Origin: an uncultured Emticicia sp.
Lineage (GTDB): Bacteria; Bacteroidota; Bacteroidia; Cytophagales; Spirosomataceae
Assembly: GCF_937903345.1 (NCBI RefSeq)
Contig: NZ_CALCZQ010000064.1
Location: 1-43,286, forward strand
Direction of reading: 5' to 3'
DNA length: 43,286 nt
The notes beneath the pieces were generated by a model. The model was given only the letters and a program-made list of their open reading frames with translations, was not told the DNA's origin and searched no databases. Positions 34,017-41,307 of the stretch are shown here, piece after piece. The first letter of the stretch is position 1, and each line of letters begins with the position of its first letter. A program made the translations under genes and the position numbers.

Positions 34017-34063
34017 CCAACTCGATTTTTATTGTGCTTTAGCACTAGTTGGTATAATATTTG
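34017..34063 (+). promoter_or_regulatory. Candidate promoter with an embedded inverted repeat
   Basis: TTG (34033-34035), 20 bp, AATATTTG (34056-34063), one mismatch from the -7 consensus. The hairpin GTGC-TTTA-GCAC (34034-34045) sits between the two elements, nested within CCAACT...AGTTGG (34017-34052). This is the place where a repressor would block the promoter of the small exported protein at 34115. Confidence 0.35.
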
Positions 34064-34114
34064 AGATTTAAAAAGTAATCTATTTACCAATTAAAATCAT
34101 AAAATATTATAAAC

Positions 34115-34309
34115 ATGAAGAAGTTAATCGTAGTCTTGGCTTTGGTAGCATCGGCTTCAACTGTTGTTTTAGCAGTTGGGAAAGAAAAAGGTATTCGTAA
34201 AGCACGCAGAGAAGCAGCAAAAAAAGAAATGAAATGCTGCAACAAAGAATTGGACAAAGAATGCAAAAAAGAAAGCAAAGCTTACTTCGAAAAGAAATCA
34301 GAACAATAA
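34115..34309 (+). CDS. Small exported Lys/Glu-rich protein with cysteines
   Basis: A 64-aa protein: a clear signal peptide (MKKLIVVLALVASASTVVLA, 1-20), then a mature helix of about 44 residues. That helix is almost all Lys, Glu, Arg and Ala, with three Cys (CCNKELDKEC). No domain is recognised. A periplasmic location is expected, where the cysteines could pair or bind metal or heme. It has its own promoter-like sequence and a strong terminator (34345-34372). The opposite-strand frames here are low-complexity shadows. Confidence 0.75.
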   Translation: MKKLIVVLALVASASTVVLAVGKEKGIRKARREAAKKEMKCCNKELDKECKKESKAYFEKKSEQ

Positions 34310-34344
34310 TCTTATTTTTTATAATCAATTGAGCATGTAAATGG

Positions 34345-34372
34345 GGTCAATGAGTAATCATTGACCTTTTTT
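34345..34372 (+). terminator. Terminator of the small exported protein
   Basis: GGTCAATGA (34345-34353), loop GTAA, TCATTGACC (34358-34366), then six T. Perfect 9-bp stem. Confidence 0.9.
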
Positions 34373-34427
34373 GATAGATGTAATGGTATTTTTTTTAATT
34401 TAGACAAGCTAACAATCCTTATATTTG

Positions 34428-35247
34428 ATGAGTCCGAATGTATCATTGCGTAAATACGTATACAATATTCTTCAAATAACTTGGCATCAAAAACTAGGCT
34501 TGAGTTTTTGGGTGAATATCTTTCTTATGATCATTATTGCTCTCAATGCAATCGCTATTATCTTAGATACGATTCCAAGTCTTCACCACAAATACCACCA
34601 ATTTTTGCTTGATTTTGAAGTTTTCTCCGTCGTTTTGTTCACAATTGAATACATTTTGAGATTATGGTCTTGTGTAGAAAACCCAGCCTTCTTGCATCCT
34701 GTTAAAGGTCGGCTAAAGTTTATAATTTCAGTATAGTGATTAGTCGATTTACTTTCAATTGCACCTTTTTTTTATTATTATTTATAAGGGATTTTGGCTT
34801 TATTCGTATTCTTCGCCTACTCAGAATGCTTCGTTTATTCAGCGTAAGTAAGTATTTTCATGCCCTGCGGGTGATTCAAAAAGTCATGAAAGAAAAGTAC
34901 GAGGAACTCGTATTAAGCTTTGTGTTTATCATTTTTTTCCTAATAATTTCTTCAAGTACCCTTTTCTATTTCGAGCATGAAGTCCAAATAAATTTTCGAG
35001 TATTCCAGAAGCAATGTGGTGGGGTGTAAACGCCATGACACCAATTGGCGATGAAGATTATTGCCCCATAACTCCTATCGGAAAAATCATCGGGGGTTTA
35101 ATTGCCATGCTTGGTGTAGCACTTTTTGCTTTGCCTACTGGCATTTTAGCTTCAGGGTTCGCATATCAAATGCGTGGAAACAATCAAAAAATTAAATATC
35201 TGCAGTGTGATAGCGAATTTCATCATTCTCATTCCTCCAATCTTTGA
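34428..35247 (+). pseudogene. Voltage-gated potassium-channel-like protein, heavily broken
   Basis: Three frames in turn rebuild a six-segment channel. The first (ATG 34428 on) has S1-S3. It ends at two adjacent stops, TAG 34734-34736 and TGA 34737-34739, after which the same frame still reads LVDLLSIAPFF, as expected for the family. A frameshift in the T run near 34770 leads to RDFGFIRILRLLRMLRLF, the arginine-bearing S4, and S5. A second shift near 34990 leads to FSSIPEAMWWGVNAM, the pore, and S6 (GLIAMLGVALFALPTGILASG). The selectivity filter, normally TVGYGD, reads TPIGDED (35038-35058). Two stops, two frameshifts and a lost filter mean it cannot be a working K+ channel. All the damage lies within 820 bp. 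Confidence 0.85.
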
Positions 35248-35297
35248 AATATTAATCAAAAAAAATGCAGAATTAAAGTTTTACCGATATTTTTAGA

Positions 35298-35328
35298 TTG
35301 TTTTTCGAGACAGCCCTGCTTATCTTTA
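35298..35328 (+). promoter_or_regulatory. purK promoter
   Basis: TTG (35298-35300), 20 bp, TATCTTTA (35321-35328), one mismatch at the last base. Transcription would start near 35335, downstream of the in-frame TTG at 35298. This decides for GTG 35346 as the purK start codon. Confidence 0.6.
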
Positions 35329-35345
35329 CACAAAAAAACTTCTTC

Positions 35346-36485
35346 GTGCAATTCGATAACTCAAAAAAACTTGGTATTCTTGGCGGTGGCCAATTGGGCA
35401 GAATGATTATACAAGCTGCTATTGACTTCGACTTCACTACAAAATCGCTCGACCCTGACCCTGACGCTCCGTGTAAGCACATTTCACATGAATTTGTAAA
35501 TGGTTCGCTCAGAAATTACGACACAGTAATGGATTTCGGGCGAGACTGTGATATAATCACAGTTGAAATTGAAAACGTAAGCATTGAGGCACTCGAAGCA
35601 TTAGAAAAGCAAGGAAAATTAGTATATCCACAACCTGCTGTTCTCCGATTGATACAAGATAAACGCATTCAAAAGCAATTTTATAAAAACAATAATCTGC
35701 CTACTGCCGATTTTATTCTAACAGAAAACCAAGCTGATGTTAAAAACCATCTTGATTTTCTGCCAGCAGTTCATAAGCTTGGCACGGGTGGCTATGATGG
35801 GAAAGGTGTGCAAATTTTACGAACAAAAGCCGATTTGTTAAAAGCATTTGACCAACCAAGCGTGTTAGAAAAAATGATTGATTTCGAGAAGGAGCTGGCC
35901 GTTATTGTTGCTCGGAATCCTAGCGGAGAAATCAAAACCTTCCCAGTTGTCGAGATGGTGTTTCATCGAGAGGCCAATTTAGTTGAGTATCTTTTTGCTC
36001 CTGCCGAAATCTCGAAAGAAATTGAAATAGAAGCCGAAAACATAGCCGTCAAAACAGCAGAAGCATTTGGTATAGTTGGATTATTGGCAGTTGAAATGTT
36101 TTTAACTAAAGATAGGAAAATTTTAATCAACGAAGTTGCTCCACGTCCACACAATAGTGGACATCAGAGCTTAAGGGCCAACGACGTTTCGCAGTATGAG
36201 CAACATCTAAGGGCCATTTTTGATTTGCCATTGGGGAGTACTAAAGCTCACTCGAAAGCCGCTATGGTTAATTTATTGGGTGAAGAAGGCTATTCAGGAG
36301 AAGCTATGTATAGAGGGATGAATGAAATTTTAGCCATTGAAGGTGTACATCCTTTTCTATACGGAAAGAAAATTACGAAGCCTTTCCGAAAAATGGGACA
36401 TATAACGATCATCGACCAAAATTTTGATAAATTAAAAGAAAAGGTCATTTTTGTAAAAGAAAAACTAAAAGTAATTGCGAAATGA
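35346..36485 (+). CDS. purK: 5-(carboxyamino)imidazole ribonucleotide synthase
   Basis: PurK uses ATP and bicarbonate to carboxylate AIR to N5-CAIR in purine synthesis. From GTG at 35346 (MQFDNSKKLGILGGGQLGRM) the protein is 379 aa, the usual length. The frame runs 48 bp further upstream, but that part overlaps the promoter and does not fit the family. It is an ATP-grasp enzyme: N-terminal GGGQLGRMI, LDPDPDAPC, VHKLGTGGYDGKGVQ for ATP binding, NEVAPRPHNSGH near the active site, and the C-terminal domain. purE follows after 39 bp, the expected pair. The leader would be about 11 bp. Confidence 0.96.
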   Translation: MQFDNSKKLGILGGGQLGRMIIQAAIDFDFTTKSLDPDPDAPCKHISHEFVNGSLRNYDTVMDFGRDCDIITVEIENVSIEALEALEKQGKLVYPQPAVLRLIQDKRIQKQFYKNNNLPTADFILTENQADVKNHLDFLPAVHKLGTGGYDGKGVQILRTKADLLKAFDQPSVLEKMIDFEKELAVIVARNPSGEIKTFPVVEMVFHREANLVEYLFAPAEISKEIEIEAENIAVKTAEAFGIVGLLAVEMFLTKDRKILINEVAPRPHNSGHQSLRANDVSQYEQHLRAIFDLPLGSTKAHSKAAMVNLLGEEGYSGEAMYRGMNEILAIEGVHPFLYGKKITKPFRKMGHITIIDQNFDKLKEKVIFVKEKLKVIAK

Positions 36486-36524
36486 ATTGAGAATGTAGAA
36501 TTCTTAATTCTTAATTAAAACAAG

Positions 36525-37010
36525 ATGGTTGGTATTATTATGGGTAGTTTATCCGACTGGAAAGTAATGTCGGCAGCAGTTGAAATATTAGAACAGTTCG
36601 GAATACCTTACGAAAAAGAGGTTGTTTCTGCACATCGTACACCACAAAAAATGATTGACTATGCCTTGTCTGCTCGCAAGAGAGGTTTGAAAGTAATCAT
36701 TGCAGGTGCAGGTGGAGCTGCCCATTTGCCTGGAATGGTTTCGTCAAGTACAACTTTACCAGTTATTGGTGTTCCAATTAAATCAAGTAATTCGATTGAT
36801 GGATGGGATTCTATATTGTCGATTCTTCAAATGCCTGCAGGGGTACCAGTTGCTACAGTTTCACTCAATGGAGCAAAAAATGCAGGAATCTTGGCAGCTC
36901 AAATATTAGGCACTAATGATGAGGAAATTGCAAAAAAATTGAGGGCATATAGAGAAGGTTTGAAGGATTTGGTAGATGAAATGAACGAAGAATTGCAGAA
37001 GTCAAAATAA
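36525..37010 (+). CDS. purE: N5-carboxyaminoimidazole ribonucleotide mutase
   Basis: PurE class I moves the carboxyl group of N5-CAIR to give CAIR, directly after PurK. At 161 aa it is full length. The signature is VGIIMGSLSDW at the N-terminus, VVSAHRTPQKM with the catalytic His, IAGAGGAAHLPGM, and the substrate loop PVIGVPIKSS and MPAGVPVATV. The presence of PurK and the class I type agree. It is co-transcribed with purK (39-bp gap). No clear terminator follows. The 618-bp gap behind (37011-37628) is very AT-rich and shows no gene. It holds an isolated AGGAGG at 37462 with no start codon behind it. Confidence 0.97.
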   Translation: MVGIIMGSLSDWKVMSAAVEILEQFGIPYEKEVVSAHRTPQKMIDYALSARKRGLKVIIAGAGGAAHLPGMVSSSTTLPVIGVPIKSSNSIDGWDSILSILQMPAGVPVATVSLNGAKNAGILAAQILGTNDEEIAKKLRAYREGLKDLVDEMNEELQKSK

Positions 37011-37628
37011 AATTTTTTCAAATACTCAAAAGTAAAATCAAATAAATTGAATTGATTTTCAAACTTTATGATAAATCCATCAGCTTTCAAAAAATAAAGT
37101 TAAATAAACATTGGAATTGTTTAGAACTTTAACTGATCGAAACTTAGGCGGATGAAAATAAGCAGTTGAAAATTGTTATTGATTAGCAATTTGCCTGTAT
37201 TTTTGCAATTATATTAAAAAAATTAGCTCATTTGGGGCCATAAAATTAATGAACCAGCAATATGTTTGCACTCAATCTTTATAAACCCAATATTTCTAGT
37301 CAGAAATTTTGTGAAAACAATAATTGAATGGGTATAAGATTTTTATAAACAGTACAAATACAGTTTATTAGAATGGATACCTGGTGATATTATTCATCGT
37401 TAATTACCTATTATTTAAGTTTCTAATGTGAGTTACTTAGACTTACAACCATACAAAAAACAGGAGGTTTAATAAATCATAAAGAAAGATTTTTTTAAGT
37501 TTAAATGAAATAAAATTATACTGATCAGTACATAATTATCTTTATTTTAGTAAGAAAAAAATATTGATTTTAATAGTATATAATTAAATAATATGTTTTC
37601 CTATTTATAAATTATAACACCTATTCCA

Positions 37629-38357
37629 ATGCAGTTCGAAGACCGAGAAAATCGAGAACAACGTAATGAACGTCCTAAAGAGCCTGCTCGTAACCTGCCA
37701 ATGGCTGTTTTATTAGTGCTTGTAGGTATTATTTGTGCTTTACTTTACATTGGCTGGAAGTATATGTCAGATGATACATCAGGTAGCGATGACCTAACAG
37801 CAGTTCCTGCCGATACTGTTGCAATAGCCATAAGTAATGAACCCGAAGAAGAAGTTTCAACAAGCCAGACTTCTAACACACCAACTGTTACCGAAGGTCT
37901 ACCAGAGGTTTCGGTACCAAAGGTGGGCAATAAAATCGATGCGACCGAAATAAAAGAAGTAAAACCAAAAGAAGAAAAACCAAAAGAGGAAAAAGAGAAG
38001 GAAGAAAAACCGATTGTAGAAAAACGAAAAATTGAAATTCCAGCTGGAGGTGAGTCATACACACATACAGTTGGAGAAGGCGAAACTTTCTTTGGCATAG
38101 CAAATCGGTATAATATCAAGAAAGAAACCCTAAAAGCATTAAACCCTAGTATTGATGAAAGTGGCATAAAAGTTGGTGTAACAAAACTAAAAATCCGTAT
38201 CAAAGCCATACATACCGTTGGCCCTGGCGATATAATAAGAGTAGTGAGCAAGAAATATAATGTGTCACAATCGCTTATTATGCAAGCTAATAAAAAGTCG
38301 AAAAACGTAGCTCAAAGAGGAGAAAAATTAGTTATTCCTTTCGCTGAGAAACAGTAG
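37629..38357 (+). CDS. LysM protein anchored in the inner membrane
   Basis: A 242-aa protein: a short charged cytoplasmic head (1-22), one membrane segment (about 25-43, MAVLLVLVGIICALLYIGW), and an acidic, Ser/Thr-rich linker. A Lys/Glu-rich stretch follows (about 105-135, repeated KPKEEK), then two LysM-like modules (about 145-190, YTHTVGEGETFFGIANRYNI, and 193-238, IHTVGPGDIIRVVSKKYNVS). LysM binds peptidoglycan glycan strands, so the linker likely spans part of the periplasm to the wall. No catalytic domain is present. Function unknown beyond cell-wall tethering. Terminator 38378-38401. Confidence 0.88.
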   Translation: MQFEDRENREQRNERPKEPARNLPMAVLLVLVGIICALLYIGWKYMSDDTSGSDDLTAVPADTVAIAISNEPEEEVSTSQTSNTPTVTEGLPEVSVPKVGNKIDATEIKEVKPKEEKPKEEKEKEEKPIVEKRKIEIPAGGESYTHTVGEGETFFGIANRYNIKKETLKALNPSIDESGIKVGVTKLKIRIKAIHTVGPGDIIRVVSKKYNVSQSLIMQANKKSKNVAQRGEKLVIPFAEKQ

Positions 38358-38377
38358 TTTAGCAGAAGAATTTTAAT

Positions 38378-38404
38378 AAAGCCATCGTTAAAGATGGCTT
38401 TTTT
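38378..38404 (+). terminator. Terminator of the LysM gene
   Basis: AAAGCCATC (38378-38386) and GATGGCTTT (38393-38401), perfect 9-bp stem with a 6-base loop and T run. Confidence 0.9.
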
Positions 38405-38421
38405 TATGAAAAACTTTTCTT

Positions 38422-39165
38422 ATGAAAACCTTTCACATTCTAAACGGTGATTGTTTGGCAGAACAATTAAAAGTCACTAAAATCAATCAAGATTTCATCA
38501 TCTGTCGAGAATGTCTGATTGATGGAAATGTTTCGGCCGATAATTTATCAGAGTTGTGGAGAGTTAGAGCTAAATTTATTTCGGATACTTTTGGAGCAAA
38601 TGATTATTATCAAAAAGTAGTGAGAGAATTTTTAAAAATCGAACGAATACCAATAGATTCGGAGGTAAATTTATGGTTTGAAAATGATTTGTTTTGTCAA
38701 ACAAATCTGTGGTTTGTAATTAGTTTGTTGTCAAAACGAGCTGATTTAAAACTTTTCAGAGTTTTTCCAATCATTGAAAAAGAAGCTGATATTTGGAAAG
38801 GCTTTGGCATGGCCACAACCGAAATACTAGAAAAAGCTTTCAAATCAAAATCAATATTTCAATCATTTGACCTTGAATTAGGAATAAACCTTTGGGCTGC
38901 TTATCAAAGTCAAGACTTCTTAAAATTGAAAGAATTATCGAAACAAAATTCTGATTGTTTTCAATATTTAGAAGAGGTTTGCCAAGCACATATTGATAGA
39001 TTTCCAAAGAAAAATTCATTAGGCAGACCTGAAAGAGTTATTAAAGAAATTATCGAAACTCAATCAAAAGATTTCAAGGAAATTTTCGCCGAATTTTCTG
39101 CGAGAGAAGGAATTTATGGATTTGGAGATTTACAGGTAAAGAAAATTTATGAGCGGTTGATTTAA
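38422..39165 (+). CDS. DUF1835 domain protein
   Basis: A 247-aa cytoplasmic protein. The N-terminus FHILNGDCLAEQLK, followed by FIICRECLIDGNVSA, is the DUF1835 pattern. The central LWFENDLFCQTNLWFVISLL and the C-terminal GFGDLQVKKIYERLI fit the same family. Function unknown; I see no catalytic motif I can name. Its TAA (39163-39165) abuts the stop codon of hemW on the other strand (39166-39168) with no gap and no terminator, so read-through antisense is likely for both. Start ATG. Confidence 0.85.
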   Translation: MKTFHILNGDCLAEQLKVTKINQDFIICRECLIDGNVSADNLSELWRVRAKFISDTFGANDYYQKVVREFLKIERIPIDSEVNLWFENDLFCQTNLWFVISLLSKRADLKLFRVFPIIEKEADIWKGFGMATTEILEKAFKSKSIFQSFDLELGINLWAAYQSQDFLKLKELSKQNSDCFQYLEEVCQAHIDRFPKKNSLGRPERVIKEIIETQSKDFKEIFAEFSAREGIYGFGDLQVKKIYERLI

Positions 39166-40341
39166 TTATACCAAAAACAAATCGCTGGTTATTCTATCTG
39201 CAAATAATTTACCTTTTTGTGTCAACGTAAGTAGTTGATTATCAAGTTTCAAAAAGTTTTGAGAAAAATTTTTGCGAAGTACTTCTTCATTAGATTTTAG
39301 CCATTTCGTGCCAACAATTTTTTCAATTTCGGCCAAATCACAGCCCCATTTGGTGCGTAGCCCTGTCATTATATAATCGTTTACTTTTTCTTCTGAAGTT
39401 AAAATCTCATACGCTGCAGGTATTTGTCCGAGTGTCAGAGCCTTGATATATGCTGGATTATTCGAAACATTAAACTGGCGAGAGTCACCATTGAAAGAGT
39501 GAGCCGAAGGTCCAATACCCAAATATTCATGGCGTTTCCAATACGAAGTATTGTGTCGAGAATAACGATTATCTCTACAAAAATTTGATATTTCGTATTG
39601 TTCATAGCCCTTTTCAGCCAAAGTATTCACCAAAATGTCAAATTGTTGCGAAGCAAATTCTTCGTCAATCGGTGGTATCTTATTGATTTGCAACCATTTA
39701 CCAAAAACAGTTTTAGGCTCAATCGTCAAACAATAAGAAGAAATATGCGGAACATTCAGCGAAATTGCTTTTTCTAAATCTCGTTGCCAAATCTGATGCA
39801 CGCCATGTGTCAACTCTGCCTGCGTTTTTTGCAGTTTTTCAGGAAGCGACAGCAATGGATGAATGCCGTAAATTAAATCAATCGTAAGATTCTCGAAACC
39901 CATTTTTTGAGCCAAACGCACACAATCTTCGGCATGTTGAGAATTATGAATACGATTGAGATATTTTAGGTGATTATCATCAAAAGACTGAATGCCAATG
40001 CTGAGTCTATTAAATCCAAATCGTTGTAAAACCTCCAGACGGTCCTGGGTTATATCATCGGGGTTGGCTTCCATTGTTATTTCAATGTCGTCAGCAAAAG
40101 TATAATGCTTCTTGATTGTCTCAAAAATATCCTGCAATTCATTCAAACTAAGCAATGAAGGCGTTCCTCCTCCAAAATATATAGTTTCTAATCGCTTGTT
40201 TTTCAAGTAATTTGCCTGCAAATCTATTTCTTTACAGATTGCTTCTACAACTGTAGTTTTCAAAGCCAGATTCGTACTGAAATGAAAATCACAGTAATTA
40301 CAAGCACGACGGCAAAAAGGTATGTGGAGGTATAGGTGCAA
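39166..40341 (-). CDS. hemW: HemW-type radical SAM protein with an insertion
   Basis: HemW is a heme chaperone related to oxygen-independent coproporphyrinogen oxidase. The radical SAM cluster CxxxCxxC is present in HIPFCRRACNYCDFHF (Cys10, Cys14, Cys17, counted from TTG at 40341). Next come YFGGGTPSLL, EANPDD, RLSIGIQSF, YEISNFCR, LGIGPSAHSF and the C-terminal HemN-C domain. The start is uncertain: no ATG is in frame. TTG at 40339-40341 gives MHLYLHIPFC, which fits the family. Another TTG at 40369-40371 lies inside a hairpin. After DLIYGI there are about 20 more residues than I expect (about 161-183; PLLSLPEKLQKTQAELTHGV) before the family continues with ISLNVPHISSYCL. Confidence 0.93.
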   Translation of the reverse strand: MHLYLHIPFCRRACNYCDFHFSTNLALKTTVVEAICKEIDLQANYLKNKRLETIYFGGGTPSLLSLNELQDIFETIKKHYTFADDIEITMEANPDDITQDRLEVLQRFGFNRLSIGIQSFDDNHLKYLNRIHNSQHAEDCVRLAQKMGFENLTIDLIYGIHPLLSLPEKLQKTQAELTHGVHQIWQRDLEKAISLNVPHISSYCLTIEPKTVFGKWLQINKIPPIDEEFASQQFDILVNTLAEKGYEQYEISNFCRDNRYSRHNTSYWKRHEYLGIGPSAHSFNGDSRQFNVSNNPAYIKALTLGQIPAAYEILTSEEKVNDYIMTGLRTKWGCDLAEIEKIVGTKWLKSNEEVLRKNFSQNFLKLDNQLLTLTQKGKLFADRITSDLFLV

Positions 40342-40358
40342 ATTAGTTTGAGTTGTAG

Positions 40359-40412
40359 AACAATTTTTCAAATTGTTTCTCGTGTAGCAAGGAGCAATTT
40401 ACAAAATTGCTC
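40359..40412. repeat. Paired AATTG hairpins between the methyltransferase gene and hemW
   Basis: AACAATTT-TTC-AAATTGTT (40359-40377) and GAGCAATTT-ACA-AAATTGCTC (40392-40412). The reverse complement of the second (GTAGAGCAATTTTGTAAATT) matches the first (GTAGAACAATTTTTCAAATT), so the two are inverted copies. The pair touches the methyltransferase stop and the distal hemW start candidate. Confidence 0.65.
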
Positions 40413-41188
40413 TACTTGTTTGCCACAAAAAAGAAATCAATACATTTTTCAGGTTCGTTAGAAACTTGAAAGTCAGTTACATCAATCGAAGCCGCCAAAC
40501 TGCCAGTTTCGGCCATTAGTTTATTTCTATTGAAACGATTCAAAAATTCGTAAGGAACTCGAAGCATCCAAGCGGGCAAGCGGTGTTGTAAATCAAGCAC
40601 ATCAAAACGCATAATCTTATTCACCGATTGTTTATTTTCCTCGTAATAATCCCACACTTTTTTGTTGCCGCCAACTCCCATTGTTTCTACTTTCGAGAAA
40701 TATTTTTGCATCAATGTCCGTAATTCTTGCGTATCATACTCACGCACGTGCCACGGATTTCGACTCAGTGAAAATGGTCGATTGACAGTTGTCAATAAAA
40801 CTCGTCCGTTTGGTTTCAACACACGAGCGATTTCAGCCAAAAACTTATGGTCATCTTGAATGTGTTCAATAACTTGAAAAGTTACTACATAATCAAAGGT
40901 ATTATCTTTAAAATCAGAAAGATGTGGCAAATCGGCCGTACTGAAGGTATGATTCGGATAAGCCGCTTGCAGTTGGTCAATCAGCGGTTGATTTTTATCA
41001 AGACCCGTATAATGGTCACATTTTTCGATAAGGGTTTCAACGCCACGTCCCCAGCCACAGCCCAACTCTAAAACATTTCCATGAATAATCTTTGACGCCT
41101 CTACATAAGGAAAATATAAACGTTGATGCACAGGATTATCCGACGGAATTTCGGCACTTGTGATTTCGGTGGTTGCGTATTTACTCAC
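40412..41188 (-). CDS. Class I SAM-dependent methyltransferase
   Basis: A 258-aa protein with the Rossmann methyltransferase motif I VLELGCGWGRG (39-49). Also visible: motif II with the acidic end YTGLDKNQPLI; the post-II ADLPHL; motif IV FDYVVTFQVIEHIQDD; and a motif VI-like ARVLKPNGRVLLTT. This is Methyltransf_11/25 type, often acting on small molecules or lipids. The C-terminal region (from about 150) is less typical, and the substrate is not shown. The start is GTG (complement of 41186-41188), a few bases after the -7 box at 41208-41215. hemW follows on the same strand. Confidence 0.88.
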   Translation of the reverse strand: MSKYATTEITSAEIPSDNPVHQRLYFPYVEASKIIHGNVLELGCGWGRGVETLIEKCDHYTGLDKNQPLIDQLQAAYPNHTFSTADLPHLSDFKDNTFDYVVTFQVIEHIQDDHKFLAEIARVLKPNGRVLLTTVNRPFSLSRNPWHVREYDTQELRTLMQKYFSKVETMGVGGNKKVWDYYEENKQSVNKIMRFDVLDLQHRLPAWMLRVPYEFLNRFNRNKLMAETGSLAASIDVTDFQVSNEPEKCIDFFFVANK

Positions 41189-41207
41189 TTTTCTAATGTT
41201 TTTTTTG

Positions 41208-41215
41208 CAAAGATA
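41208..41215 (-). promoter_or_regulatory. Candidate methyltransferase -7 box
   Basis: Minus strand TATCTTTG, an exact TAnnTTTG match, 20 bp before the GTG start. Where the TTG element should be, the 19-bp inverted repeat 41235-41279 begins instead. Confidence 0.4.
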
Positions 41216-41234
41216 GAGAAGAATTAGGAATTAA

Positions 41235-41279
41235 GAATTGTGAATTGAGAATTATACCACAATTCTCAATTCACAATTC
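41235..41279. repeat. 19-bp perfect inverted repeat with AATTG cores
   Basis: GAATTGTGAATTGAGAATT (41235-41253) and its exact complement (41261-41279) around a 7-base loop. It lies between the stop of the T9SS gene and the methyltransferase promoter. No T run directly follows it. A related sequence without a matching arm precedes purE (about 36484-36518). Confidence 0.85.
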
Positions 41280-41307
41280 GCTAAAAAAGCATTAATAATC
41301 TTTTTTA

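Noticed and set aside
34428..35247. Programmed frameshifting in the ion channel gene
   Set aside because: Two adjacent in-frame stops and two shifts in different places, plus a changed pore, point to decay.
35298..35345. Upstream TTG as the purK start
   Set aside because: The TTG lies in the -33 promoter element, and the extra 16 residues do not fit the family. GTG 35346 is preferred.
37011..37628. Small gene or riboswitch in the gap after purE
   Set aside because: An AGGAGG at 37462 has no start codon behind it, and no stable fold or reading frame was found. The region is very AT-rich.
37745..38251. 168-codon minus-strand ORF inside the LysM gene
   Set aside because: Its low-complexity Ser/Phe composition is the shadow of the Lys/Glu-rich linker on the + strand.
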